The position numbers and the translations under genes were made by a program. Below are positions 13,140-24,734 of a stretch of 64,000 nucleotides of DNA, in pieces. The number at the start of each line of letters is the position of its first letter. The first letter of the stretch is position 1. Under the pieces are notes generated by a model, which did not search any database, was not told the DNA's origin, and worked only from the letters and a program-made list of their open reading frames with translations. This stretch comes from Ophioderma brevispina (lineage: Eukaryota; Echinodermata; Ophiuroidea; Amphilepidida; Ophiodermatidae): assembly GCA_023653785.1 (NCBI GenBank), contig JAMKCH010084929.1:1-64000 (forward strand), read 5' to 3'.

Positions 13140-13640
13140 CCCCCCGAAACCTTTCCAACACACTAGCCAAACGTTCCCTACCTAACTCTGAATAGTTTCG
13201 GCCATACCACAATCACATCGTCCAGATAGACCCAACAGAGTTCTCCCCAACCGCAATCCAGCCAATACTTGTCCATCAACCGTTCTAACTTGATAGGGCG
13301 CATTACCGACAGGCCAAAGGGAAGTACATTCCACACTCATATAACCCCTAGTGGCTTGTAAACGCCGACTATCTCTCGCATCTGCATCCAGCTCAGCTTG
13401 CCAATACCCAGAAGCGAGATCTAACGTCGAGAAGAACTTAGTCCCACCCAGGCATCGAACGAGTCATCTATCCCACCGCGGTAAGCGGATACGCGTCATT
13501 TTCAACCAATCACGTGACCACGTTCTTTTAACTTTCCTATAATCCGAACAAGAAAGCGCTGGAGCCATCTCTACCCACAAGGACATGGACAGCCCACGGT
13601 CCTGTCCGAAGGCTCTATCACCCCGTACCTACAACTCAAT
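13140..13640 (-). pseudogene. pol: Gypsy reverse transcriptase core, frameshifted
   Basis: Read on the minus strand, the classic blocks appear in order: RGVIEPSDR (13.6 kb), IDDSFDAWVG, then FSTLDLASGYWQAELDADA (about 13370-13437; the first catalytic Asp is in TLDLASGYWQ), then KLERLMDKYWLDCGWGE, then YLDDVIVVWPK with the catalytic Asp pair at 13208-13228. These are diagnostic of Ty3/Gypsy RT. Adjacent blocks fall in different frames because of one- or two-base indels, but nearly all motif residues survive, pointing to recent frame breaks or sequence errors rather than long neutral decay. Confidence 0.9.
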
Positions 13641-14850
13641 CCCCCTGTCTTTGGACTTCGCCCTCTGAGCAGGTACGAACGCCCTCAGTGGCTGTTCTGA
13701 TAGGCCCGGGCGTCACCAGTATCGTATTGGTTTGTTGGTTAACGTAACTGTGTTCTACCCATGTCAAACTCCCCCGTGGAAAACGAACATCTTGATAGTC
13801 CATCAGCAACGCCCACTACCCTTTGCTTATCGCCAGCCCCCCCCCCCCCCCCCCCCTTGTGTTTTGATATTTTTTTTTTTGTTTCCACCGCTCGTACACA
13901 ACTCATCTACACTGCCTTTCAAATGCTCCGGCACCACGCTAGGTGAACCGTCTCTAGCCGTCACAGCCCTGGCAACATATACTATCTTCCTCCGCTATTG
14001 GGACTAACTTAGCCAATACCGTCCCCTGCTTCAACACGTTCTCCATGAAGCCCGAATTCTAACCCTCACAGGGGAACACTGGCAAACCGTCTACGCACCA
14101 CAAGTTTCTGCCACGACACAGTCCACTCTCATAGAGTGGCCCTCTAATCAAACGGTTCCACCCGCCCGACACTCTCGGCGATCTCAGGCCGCCCACCACA
14201 AAGCTGCGGGTACTATCATTTCATGTTCAGGTTGTATTCGCAACATCAGAAAGACAAGTCAATCTAGCATGAAAAGGCTCGTTATCCGCAGTTCTACATT
14301 CACTATGTGCCACCAATCCTAAACTGTAACCGGGAACCATCTATTAGCGCAGCCTGCAGCAAAAAACCTCCCCAACGTCGCGTACTCCACGTCCGCCACT
14401 ATCACCTTCAACTCGTGGCAACTGCCCCCCACTTTAAAACCTCCATACTGCCTCCCCCCACATTTTAACTTGTCGTCCGTCTGCCTGGTGTAAACTCACT
14501 AGGCTCTAACCGTGGTCGTCGCCCCTCCGGGATGAGGTGGTATGCCCCCCGGCTATCAGAAATGGTTGTTGGACGCACCATTAATCAAGCAAAAGCATCA
14601 CCTCCTCACCCTGCGTTACGACACCGAACAAAACAAAGATCTAAGCAGCCTACTTACGCGGCACTGTTCACCCGCACCAGCCTCACCTATCCCCGACCGT
14701 TTCTGAGGTCAAGGAACGTCTCTGTCCCTACTTCGGGGGCCTTACCGCCCCTTGGGCCCCTCTTCGCCCTTCCCTGGGCCCTGGGGGTTGCCCCACTTCC
14801 GTTGTTCCCCCTCTTTTTGGGACACATACGCGGACTACTGGTGAGACCCT
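13641..14850 (-). other. Gypsy gag-pol junction, protease expected but not resolved
   Basis: Between the nucleocapsid knuckles and the RT one expects the aspartic protease. Around 14.2-14.35 kb the minus strand gives weakly protease-like text, but I could not find an unambiguous D[ST]G triplet. A C-run of about 20 bases lies at 13838-13857. Treat the protease as unlocated. Confidence 0.35.
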
Positions 14851-15190
14851 GCTTTCACTCCCAACTATCATCAGACGGGCCCTGGTTTGCAGACCGAAGC
14901 CATATGACCCGGTTTCTTCCGGCACACCGAAAACACTTTTTTCTCTCCCAACTTGACCCTTCCCGACAGTCTCTAGCAAAATGTCCAGTGCCGGTCACAT
15001 TGAAAGCAACGCCGCGTGCCCGCGGGCGGCCCCTCGCCACCTGTCTAACCCGGCCACGGCCCCCGAGCGACACCCGTCGACTGAGGAACCATCGCCTTTA
15101 CTTGTTTATCTCCTCCCTCAAATCCTGTTTTGAGGGCCTCTCTCCTATCATGCTCTTCATACGATCTGCCATCTGGGCCTCTACCGCCTC
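14851..15190 (-). pseudogene. gag: Gypsy gag nucleocapsid: two frameshifted CCHC zinc knuckles
   Basis: On the minus strand two tandem zinc knuckles are recognisable. In the first, CFQC (C-x2-C half) lies in one frame and TGHFARDC (H-x4-C half) in the next. In the second, CFRC is followed after a frame change by PGHMASVC. Just upstream RMKSMIGERPSKQDLREEI looks like the acidic spacer before nucleocapsid. These modules bind the element RNA for packaging. Each knuckle is split by a single frameshift with all eight zinc ligands present. The plus-strand frame of 244 codons (14532-15266) is simply the antisense of this region. Confidence 0.75.
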
Positions 15191-17453
15191 TATTTCGCGT
15201 CCACTATGGGCGTCTCGCGCCCTCTATGAACCGCGGTTATTGGCACTGTCTCGTACGTCCCCCTAGACCTTTTCCGCCTTGCAGAACTACTCCACAATTT
15301 CCCCTTCATTTGCGGAATCCAGAGGTCCTCGGGACTCGCTCTAACAGCTCGGTCCGCACTCAGAGTCGGCGCACTGCCCTCTTGACAGTGCGCCCTAAGC
15401 GAGCCACTCTTTCCCCTTGTGTCCGTACGGGGTGGGCCATGCCACTAACGCTACACCTTCCCCAAATCGTATAAACTCTCTCCGGGCTTCTGTTCTCGTC
15501 GAGTCAGTTCTAAGAAAATTCTCAGCACCTCCCATCGGGCCAACCTTTAGCCATCACGGTCACCATCTACCTTATATGTCAATCTCTCCCGGGTGTTGAA
15601 TTGTACATTGACACGGAGCATGGTCAAAGCATCTCCCTGGCAACTAGTGAACAACTGAAATGCGCCTCAACGGTGACCCACAGTTATAAAATCGTCTTGC
15701 AACGCCTCAATTGGAAATAAGAATCTTCCTGAAAAGACCTTTAACCACTGAACTTTGGGGGTCTTTTCCCCTCGTTTCTGGGACCGAACCTAACCTTAAA
15801 CTCCTCGCACCTCGAGCCTCTCTCGGTCGTTTCAACTATCGGTTTGGGTGCTCACTTATCTCTATCACCCCCTCACTCCTTCAACATCCCTGCAGACTCT
15901 TCTCAGCTCCATATTACTGTACCTTCCCTCTCTTCCTTCCTTCGCTTCCCATCTCTCATCCTTCTCTTAACCCTCCTCTTAGCATGGGTGATCAAAACAT
16001 CCTACAGGCGCTTTCTCTCCCCACCTTTCAATCGCACCCGCTCTTTTTCCCAACCTTTCGTCTCCTTTCAACACCCTCTCCCGGTATTCTTTTCCGGCAG
16101 TGGCTCTACACACTTTAATCCCCTCTCACTCTCTTCCGCTGTGTCCCTCTCATCCATCACCTTCTGTACCGCTCCTCTTGAATGGCGATCACCATCCCGA
16201 CTGGGCATCCGCGGCCCCCGCCCTCTATTCCCCATCTTTCGCTCCTTTTCGCCCTCTCGCCGTTTTCTTGTCCGAGTCAATGGCTCTACACAAAACTCTT
16301 GAATCCCTTCATCAGCTGTTCCTTCTTCTTCGATCTCATTCACGCCCAACTTCTCGCCACTCGGCCCCCCTAGTTCCGCCCCTCCTTTCTTCACCCTATC
16401 TTTCCTGGCCCTCGCTCCCTTACAATTCTCTTCATATTCCTCCAGCTGACTCGACCCTATGTCGCAGCACGCCAGCTTAACCCGTCGCCTCCTTATTGTC
16501 TACCCTTGCTCCAACCTTACTTTTTCCATTTCTATCCTCATCCTCCTCCAACTCCTCTGCCTCATCTTCCGCCCAATTCCACAATCTTGTCTCTTCTTTC
16601 TAGCTCCAAGTTCATTTTCTCCACCATCCTCACCGTCTCTCCTTCTCCTCTCCAACTCAAACTTACCCCCCGCCCACTCTGCTCCTCCCTTCTCAACCTC
16701 CAGGCCCTTTTCCACCGCCTCCACTTATTCTTTTTAGGCTGCCCCTAAAACAAAAGTTTTTTCTATTTCGCCCGCAACTCTGACTCCCCCATCAATCACT
16801 TCTCTTGATTCCACTAACACACCAAACTCTTTTCCTCGACCTCTCCACCACAAGATGCAGCCAATGTCCGTATCCCAGAGTCTCCTCCCCCTTCGCCATC
16901 TCATCCAATAATTTGGAAAGGGTCTTTCCTTTTCGCTTCACTATCAGTTCGTCGGGCCGGGTGGGGCCGATGGCAGAGCTTTGACCAGCTCTCCATATCT
17001 CTCTACGGGGGTTAAACACGTTTTTTGCTCTCCTCCTATCTTTCTCCAGCATTCCAATCACTCCTTACAGACCCCCTTTCCAACGTATATCATCCGCCAC
17101 AGTGGAATGGACTCGCTTCCGTCCAACACTAACTATCGCTGGCCTCGAACATCCATCTACACGGCTCCTTAATCCTTATTATTTATACTCTCGCTACCCT
17201 TCTCCAACTTCTCCTCCATCCTCGGAGCGTCCGCTCCTCTCTTCCCCCCGGCCTCTTCGTCTCCTAGCGCCCATTATGTCCTCCCCCTCCCCCTATCCAG
17301 TCTTGTCACTCCCCAAGATCCTCTCGCCTCACTTCCCCTCCAATACGCCCCCTATCTTTTCCAGCCCGTATTGGGATTTTTCTGCTATCTCTTGCCTTAT
17401 TTTGAGTTCTGCACTCCGTTCTCCACATCCCCCCGTCCTTTCATCTTGTTTTT
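15191..17453 (-). other. Gypsy gag capsid region and 5' leader (presumed)
   Basis: By position this should hold capsid/matrix and the untranslated leader after the 5' LTR. The plus strand is strongly pyrimidine-rich, so minus-strand translations are rich in Glu, Lys, Arg and Gly, plausible for gag, but I recognise no capsid motif. No clear tRNA-complementary primer-binding site was seen immediately beside the LTR at 17453. Confidence 0.4.
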
Positions 17454-20417
17454 TGGAATAGCGTGGCACTGGTTGGCTTTTGGCGAGACTCCCCAAAACA
17501 CCCATAGGGATAAGTTTAAGGAGGCAGAACTCCTTTTTTTTGGTACTGGGCTCATCGGAAGGCAACAAATAAAGGAGAGTGTGCCAAACAATTGTTTTCC
17601 CGGGTAGCTCTGTTTTCTCTAAAGCATTTATTTTGCCCTATTTACATGTAAAGGTGTTAATATAATGTCTAACAATGGGATTGTCGACCCTTTCTCGACA
17701 AATCACACCGTACTATTCTTGGTACCATTTTGGTACAAGATTTTGAACCTCACTCCTGCAACAAAAAAAAACCAATGGTATAGTTCTCTCCTGATTTTTC
17801 CAAGATGGTGGGCAAGTTTTTGAAAGAAAACGACAGAGCATCGGTGAAAACTTTACCTGATAACCACAAAGTACTTTTAATTTATTTTAATTCTCATTAG
17901 TAATTATTGGTTGACCATGGCCTTATGAATATGGCCTACAGCCCATACAAATAAGAACCTGCATGTGGACCATACATTTTAAAATCACAACGCACCATAA
18001 CACTTTATTTATAACACCACACAGACTAATGGGTACATTCCCATAGCTAGTCATCATCATAGCACAAAAACCCCAACTAAAATATTAGCAATGTCTGTTC
18101 TGAGTCATGAACACTGAGCACTTTCATAAACATCCAAAAAGGGTTTACCAAAACACTCTGTGTAAACAATGCCCTTCCTGATTTCACATGTGAAAGACAC
18201 ATGCCTACCCATCCAATTCACTAAACCACATGGTCATACTTAGCACCAGTGTCGCTGACTTTAAGCTTAATTTCTTTCGCACACCCTGCTCAAAGTCTTT
18301 AACCTAATTTGGTTTGAAATTTAATTCATTACAGATTAATCATTTAAGAGTAATGAAGACCCCACATCAATATTGTGAACACTTCCTAAATTTGCAACAG
18401 TGCAGTGAGTCCAGACAATGACAGCACCTGTCCACTAGTGGTAAAATTCCAAAATTAATTCCAAATTATGAATTTTTGAATGGACATGGACGAGTACCAT
18501 GTAAAACTGATAGAAATCAACAATCTGAAAAAGCAATGAACATCTTCATAAATTAAACAACCCTAAAAAATGTCCACGTCCTATAGCCAAGCCTAAAAAT
18601 AAAATCTTCCTGCACATGGGAAATTTGAGCCAATAATCCTCTAGTCATTAATTTTTCTTGACCATCTCCTAAATAAAAATGTACAACAATTCTTGGTGTC
18701 TCATGCGTAAGTGTTTTCCGTGATACCATATACCACAAAAATAACCAATCATGTTTTGTCTAAATCACGACCACAAGTGCGCGTGTCACTTGGTCAGCAT
18801 CCTAAGTGGCGGAAACTGTAGCTGAAGTCCACAGCGGATGAGTTGTTCAACTCTCGACTCATACTGATTGCATGATACATATTAGCACACAATATAATTT
18901 AATGTAAAATATCCACCTATTTTCCTGGGACGGACAAACTTTTCTGTATAAGACAGCCAAACCGCCATGTCATGAGCAATACTTTAAGATGTGAACTCCG
19001 TAATTCCAAACTCTTATCTGTAATCACACCTAATCTTTATCAACTCTACTCATCACAGGCCTCTGAACTACTTTTGTAGGGCCCTCTGATACAAAAAATA
19101 CTGACTGTCCCCTAATCAAAAATTGTCGAAAGACATGTCATATAATAAGAAATCTGGATCCACAAATCCTTGTGGACAAAAGCAGTACTAATGTTGCCTG
19201 TTTTTTTTTTGGCATGATACACAAAGAATAAAAAAATATACTGCTTGATTTTTGGAGTAAATACACAAAAGTTATCCCAAACCTGTGAAATAATTTACGG
19301 TGTAAGAGGGGGCGTGTTCCACACAAAAAGATTTGTATCAAAAGTTGAAACCAGTGTATCAGCTGTCATGTCATGAAAATAAAAAAATATTTACCCTGAT
19401 CACAACTATATATAAACCATATACTAGATATTATAATCTAGTAGCACTCCAACACACTGTAACCCCACACTGCGTGAATTGATTTAGAAAAAAAAATAAT
19501 CCTAACACCCTCATCTTAAAGCTCTTGACAAATTTTCTTCAATCACATCAGCACCAACAAGTTTACATGATTTACATCGAGCTAAATTTTGGAAAAACTC
19601 TTATCTAAAAACGTCCAAAAATGAAGGACAAATCAGTAATTCTTGATCCAAACAGAACTGGACTGATTATCAAATACTGACTACTGAATTGGAATGACTT
19701 CTTTCTTGTGTGCATAAAATAAAGACAAAAATATTTACTGACTCAAGATGTCAATCTAAGACATAACAAACCAAGACATAAAATGTAAGTGTCCCAACAC
19801 ACCAAGGGCTACCAGTTCATCCACATTAAATCCAGACAACATCTTAAGTTGACCTTTAAATATATGAAGAAAAACACAATCATAATAACCCCTTTAATCT
19901 AACGGGTATATTTTACAACCATCTCTTTCTTGTCACAGAAAACATGCAAATAACTCTGGTCAATGCCAAAACTACCTACAAAACCCCCACATTAAATTTG
20001 GCCATCCCAAATTTGCCCTTAGGGTCCAGCCAAAACAAATAAAAACCACAACCCGAAGGTAGGAGGATAACATTTGAAACACATACCCGATTTAGAAACA
20101 CCAGAGCATAAGCCTTGACTTGAGCATGTCAAAGAGCAGACAATTCCATATCCATACCGTGCACACAACATGTATCAAATCATCTTGATCTAATCCTACA
20201 TAAAGTTTTTTACCCGATCAAAATTTACTATGTTAGTATTTTTCCACAAAACAACCTATCACTGCTAAGCGCAGTTAACCAACCCCTAAAATGCATGTCC
20301 GACACCATCTGACACGCGGGAAAAAAATGCCCATATTACCTATCACGCAAGCGATGCCAAGCCCCGCCCATGCCACTCTAAACATGCAAACGAAGCATTC
20401 AGCACACAAAACCGGGT

Positions 20418-20505
<88 letters not shown>

Positions 20506-20533
20506 CCCCCCCCAACGGCCCACCCCAAGAAGA

Positions 20534-20583
<50 letters not shown>

Positions 20584-21514
20584 ACCCCCACCCCCCCGCC
20601 CCCCCCCCCCGAGGAACGAGACGATCTCGAACTCATCACCATAATTGGCAAGACTTCATGATAGTAAGAAAATCCAAACAATCACGCGCCCGTTTTTCAT
20701 CAGCATAACTGGGCTCAAAATGGACAAAAGATCTCGGCGAATTTCGCCAAAATGTCCGCTGGGATGTATTTAATCAGAACACAACACATCCCCTCATATA
20801 AATAACACCCCACAATTTTGGGAGCAAAAGTTGGCATGACCTGATTTGACATTACAAACAAAATAGTGTATGCATTACAAGCGCTGAGTGGAATTCTTTC
20901 AAATAACATGTAACAAAAATCGGCCCTTAACCCTCACAATTTGTAGCGACCCTGGCCCAATTTAAGGAAGGAGATACAGAAGCATCACATTCTGTACTTT
21001 GATTCGGATTAAATTGAAAAATGCGAGCGTACTTTTGGTTAAATTTAATCTTGAAAACCTCGGATGCACACGAGCAGTAAAACATGCTTCAACGAAACAC
21101 ATTGCCCGCAATGTCTGCAACCTTTGTGCACCCGCGGACATACTCCTAACCCACACGTTGCGCTATTTCCCTTCCCCCTTACAGCCACCTATCGGGCCAA
21201 AACGTGGGCACAGAAGGTGCTGCTTACTTATCCCCATGTAATGAATGATTCTTAGATTCCCTCCAATGTACAACATACATGTAAATTTGTCATTTTTTAA
21301 AGGTAAAAATCCTCTCTGCTTTACGTACCACTTTTTTCCAAGATGGTGGGCATTTGACTTAGGCCGCCAAGCCAGCCCGCATAATCCTTTGCCTGATTGG
21401 TCGGGCCGCTGACCAAACCAATGCACCACCATCGTTTGAGACGCGTTCATTAATATAACAACACGGAAATAGCCGATGGACATGGAATGTATATGCTTTC
21501 CAGCCGCTTCCACA
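17454..21514 (-). repeat. 5' LTR of the Gypsy element (right copy)
   Basis: Collinear partner of 5584-9421, beginning near TGGAATAGCG and ending CTTCCACA at 21514. It should contain the element's promoter, transcribed leftwards, and carries a minus-strand AAAATAAA near 17630 as a candidate polyadenylation signal. Differences from the left LTR are numerous and mostly short insertions and deletions. The largest is the C tract at 20419-20610, inserted between GGGTTC and the GAGACGATC anchor present in both copies. Without that tract the two LTR lengths agree closely. Confidence 0.8.
20419..20610. repeat. Nearly pure poly-C tract inside one LTR
   Basis: About 192 bases, almost all C on the plus strand, broken by single A, T or G bases and one 22-base island (20514-20535). 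The left LTR has only GGGTTC-GAGACGATC at the equivalent point (about 8545), so the tract is private to this copy. Long proline or glycine frames across it are artefacts. It could form i-motif/G-quadruplex structures, or it could be a sequencing or assembly error. Confidence 0.9.
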
Positions 21515-22650
21515 ATCGGATAAGCGAATCCGCTCGGTATGTAGAACACCAACACTTCAACAATTCCTTTTCATCTGGAACTGCAGAGCCATTGTTATTA
21601 TTCAATGCAACTAAAAAGATTGCACAAGGGTTAATCCACCAATCACCCACGATTTAGATTAAGCTATTTTTCATGGACGTGTAACACACAATTCCCTGTC
21701 CGCTTTCACAAGTAAATAAGTTTTTTATTGAGATTCTACTGTCTTTTTTTCAATTTTCTTTGACCCTATATTTTCATCCTTTATTCGAAGGGAAACGAAG
21801 GTGGAACAAAGCTCATGAGAAAAAAATTGTTTGGGCAAACTGTGACCCAAATAACATCGTTGGGCAGAACCAAACGCCGTAACTTGCCGCGAACCCCATT
21901 GCTATGCATTTATTGCTTTCATAGCAGAAGTCGAAAATATTCACACTATTTGGAAATGCAGGTGAACCGTGCCGAACAACTTTTAATTGAATAGATAAGA
22001 GGTCCAATATGAATATGATTGAGTTATGGGTGTTGGTTCTGCACCAAGATGTTATGTCATAGCTTGGCCAATCAAACTTCTTCATGATTTTTTGCTCACT
22101 TCGTTTCCTTTTTGAATAAATTATTAAAATACTATCAAAGATTATTAACCCCAGCAAAAGTTTTATTTTTGATTTTCGCTTTAGTGACAAGGCTTGTGCT
22201 TTAATCAACTCGGGGCGTGAAAACAATTCAAAAGTTTTAACGTCATGGACATAACAATGGTTTGCAGTCCCTGAGAATCTGAAGTCTGTTATCCTATTCA
22301 TCCTATTCATAACTGGCGGAATTTACTTATCAATAGCGCCATTAATTTTGCTGGAGTCATGGAACGTCGTGTACCTCTCTTGGTCATGATATTCAGGGAA
22401 AAAAGGATAGACATTTAATTTCATTTTCACGAACATGTGCACATACTAGAGGTGAGAACCTCGTAGAAACTGATATTTGCTAAGTAGACCATTAGTTTAC
22501 ACAATTATGTAACTTGTTAGGGGTGCGTCACCTTTGTAAACGCTAGGAGATCTTGCCCGCTAACCGAATTCTTGTTATCTTGTCCGTTATGGTCTGTTTG
22601 ACCTGTTACTGATGCCTATATTTCCAATTTCCAGCCCCGCTTACTAGTCC
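21515..22650. other. Intergenic, no recognised gene
   Basis: AT-rich flank of the Gypsy element. A minus-strand frame of 165 codons (21813-22310) exists but has no family signature I recognise and only moderate complexity. It may be chance or a decayed mobile-element fragment. Confidence 0.35.
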
Positions 22651-22654
22651 ACGT

Positions 22655-22950
22655 AGGCCTATATGAGGTCGACATTGGACTTGCTAATATTTAATGCCCT
22701 AATTGGTTATCTCTTACTGGGTCGACATTGGACAATGCTAAACCCTATATTTTGGTCATCATTCAGACATCTAAAACAACCAAGTTGGTCATCATGTGTC
22801 GACTTGAACAACTCTAAAACACAATAGATTGTCACCATGTGTCACATGGACATGCTAAACATAATGATGTCGTCCACATGTGGTGTCGACATTGGACAAC
22901 TCTAAAACAATAGATTGGTCATCATGTGTCGACATTGGACAATTTATCTT
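22655..22950. repeat. Degenerate minisatellite, about 43-bp unit
   Basis: Repeated blocks of GTCGACATTGGACAA, CTCTAAAACAATAG and TTGGTCATCATGT recur about six or seven times with indels between 22655 and 22950. The last two units are the clearest and give a spacing near 43 bases. Confidence 0.7.
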
Positions 22951-24734
22951 GGCTAAAGTGCACTTTAAAAGTCTTTGGTTTCATCAATGATTGTATGTTG
23001 GTAATTTTTGTTTTTATTTTTAATGGCGTGCAATCGTGCGGGTATTAGTCCATAATCATTTAAGTCAGCTTTGTGTGTACCGGGTATATACGTTTTGGTA
23101 TATTTTTGTGAGATGTTGTTTCGAGTGTGAGTGGATGGGTGGGTGATGAGTTTGTGTTCTCTGGGGTGGGAAATTGATTGTGTTTTTTGTGTGTTGTGGC
23201 CGTGGCCTAGGATCAAAGATGTGTTGGCCTAAGTACATCTCTTCCCACTACATGCCTCACCCTTACTTGATGTTTGGTTGCACTTATAGGTTGGCCAGTT
23301 TGAAAGTGATTTTTACTAATCACTGTTTGGGGGGTCCATCCTTGCCAGGTGCACTCCGTCCATCCTTGTTTTTTTGTCTGTATGACGCATCCTGACAAAT
23401 ACCTGTTGCCAAAGATGGCAGTTGTGCATCTTGTGCTCTCTAAAAATCATCAAATTTTTGTCACTGCTATCTTGCATTTCATCTCAAATTGGACTTATTA
23501 AAAGGATTTATCATCATAGCAGCCCTAGGAAGTGGAATTTTAGGACATGATTAGATTTTTTTGTCCGACTATTTTCGCCATTCTGCAGAGCCTGCATTAA
23601 CTGATGTGAAACCCTCCATTTTGAAAGACTTGCCAGTGGTTTACCTTGTAGGCCATTGTCATCCCACTCGTGCTTGTTTGTTGTATTGCATAAGAACTCA
23701 CACAGGTCAGGTATACTTGCTTTCTTACAATCAGGGTGGATGCTCACGGAGTATTTATTGTGGGACCACATTGCCACTAGCACGGTGAATTTTAAGCTGG
23801 TTGTGATTTCCCCGCCACTTTTGGCAGCATTTGACATCTACTTGATGATTGCTGGTCTAACTTCCGACATTTCTTGAACATACACAGCATGGTCTAAGTC
23901 ATTTTAACCAACTTTCACTTCCATATAACGGAAAAATTTACTCCACTCCTGCCATGTATAAGAGTCTGCAGTGGGTTAAGCTTAGCAGCATGTGACATTT
24001 ATTCCACTTGGGTGTAACTACTCCATCTTATTCCTAGTCAATGCTTCATCAAAGTATAATTGGAGACAAATTAAGGTGTAGGTTTCCGATTTATGGTTGT
24101 ATTGTGTCTCTACTTGATTGAGAGCCCTTACACTTCACATCCCCCATCAAGTCGTGGCCAACAAACGGTTTTATGTAGAACGCAATAAAGCATGTTGCAA
24201 AGCCCTATTCAATACTGTGGCTAAATTGATGGTTAACCACTAAACGGCTGGTTTTTTGTTTATATCTTGGGAATGAAATGGTGGATTTGAGGCTCAAATT
24301 TCATGACGACAATGAGAAAAATACAGCCCTTTCTCTGATATCAAATCGATACTACTTCCCGGGTAAATCAGGGGGTCCCAAAGGACATCGAACACCACCT
24401 TTAAAGCTATTGCCAGTACTTGTGTGTCTCACACAGGTCATTCTAGAAGTGTTTCAAACATGGAAATACTAGCTAGATTTAGTCTCTGTGCTATTTTAGT
24501 GTTTTACATGTGCGCCTATTGGTAAGATCTGGTCATCGAGCCGGTTGAAGGTTATTGTCAGTCGAATTGTCCCAAAACAACGGGTGAAACTGCAATTCCT
24601 GAGAATCAGCATGTTGCTCTAGCTCACCTGACAAATAGCAAAGAAAACAGATTTCTAACCAAAAGGATTGCATACACCAATGGTTAAAACATACTCTCCT
24701 CCGCGTCATAACACTTTAATATTCTTCTTTTCAG
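22951..24734. other. Intergenic, one unassigned minus-strand frame
   Basis: A minus-strand frame of 107 codons (23514-23837) contains a balanced residue mix including IHPDCKKASIPDLCEFLCN. It reads more like real protein than its neighbours, but I cannot assign a family and the opposite strand is also open. Otherwise there are only chance frames, and T/G-rich sequence at 22980-23190. Confidence 0.35.

Larger units (their letters stand above)
5584..21514 (-). mobile_element. Giant Ty3/Gypsy LTR retrotransposon with about 4-kb LTRs
   Basis: Two long direct repeats in the same orientation (5584-9421 and 17454-21514) flank an 8-kb interior whose minus strand contains, in order, gag CCHC knuckles, Ty3/Gypsy reverse transcriptase, RNase H, integrase and a GPY/F-like tail. 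That order and strand define one LTR retrotransposon of about 15.9 kb, transcribed right to left. On the minus strand the interior ends in a purine tract (complement of 9424-9436) directly before the left repeat, which then begins TGTGG, as expected for a polypurine tract next to a 3' LTR starting with TG. I found no clear primer-binding site next to 17453 and no matching target-site duplication, so exact ends are uncertain by a few bases. The interior is clearly richer in G+C than its surroundings. Every pol domain is frameshifted, so as written the copy is not functional. Confidence 0.85.

Noticed and set aside
14532..15266. 244-codon plus-strand frame
   Set aside because: Antisense to the Gypsy gag nucleocapsid; the recognisable motifs are on the minus strand.
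20275..20681. Poly-proline and poly-glycine frames
   Set aside because: They are translations of the C tract and are absent from the paired LTR.
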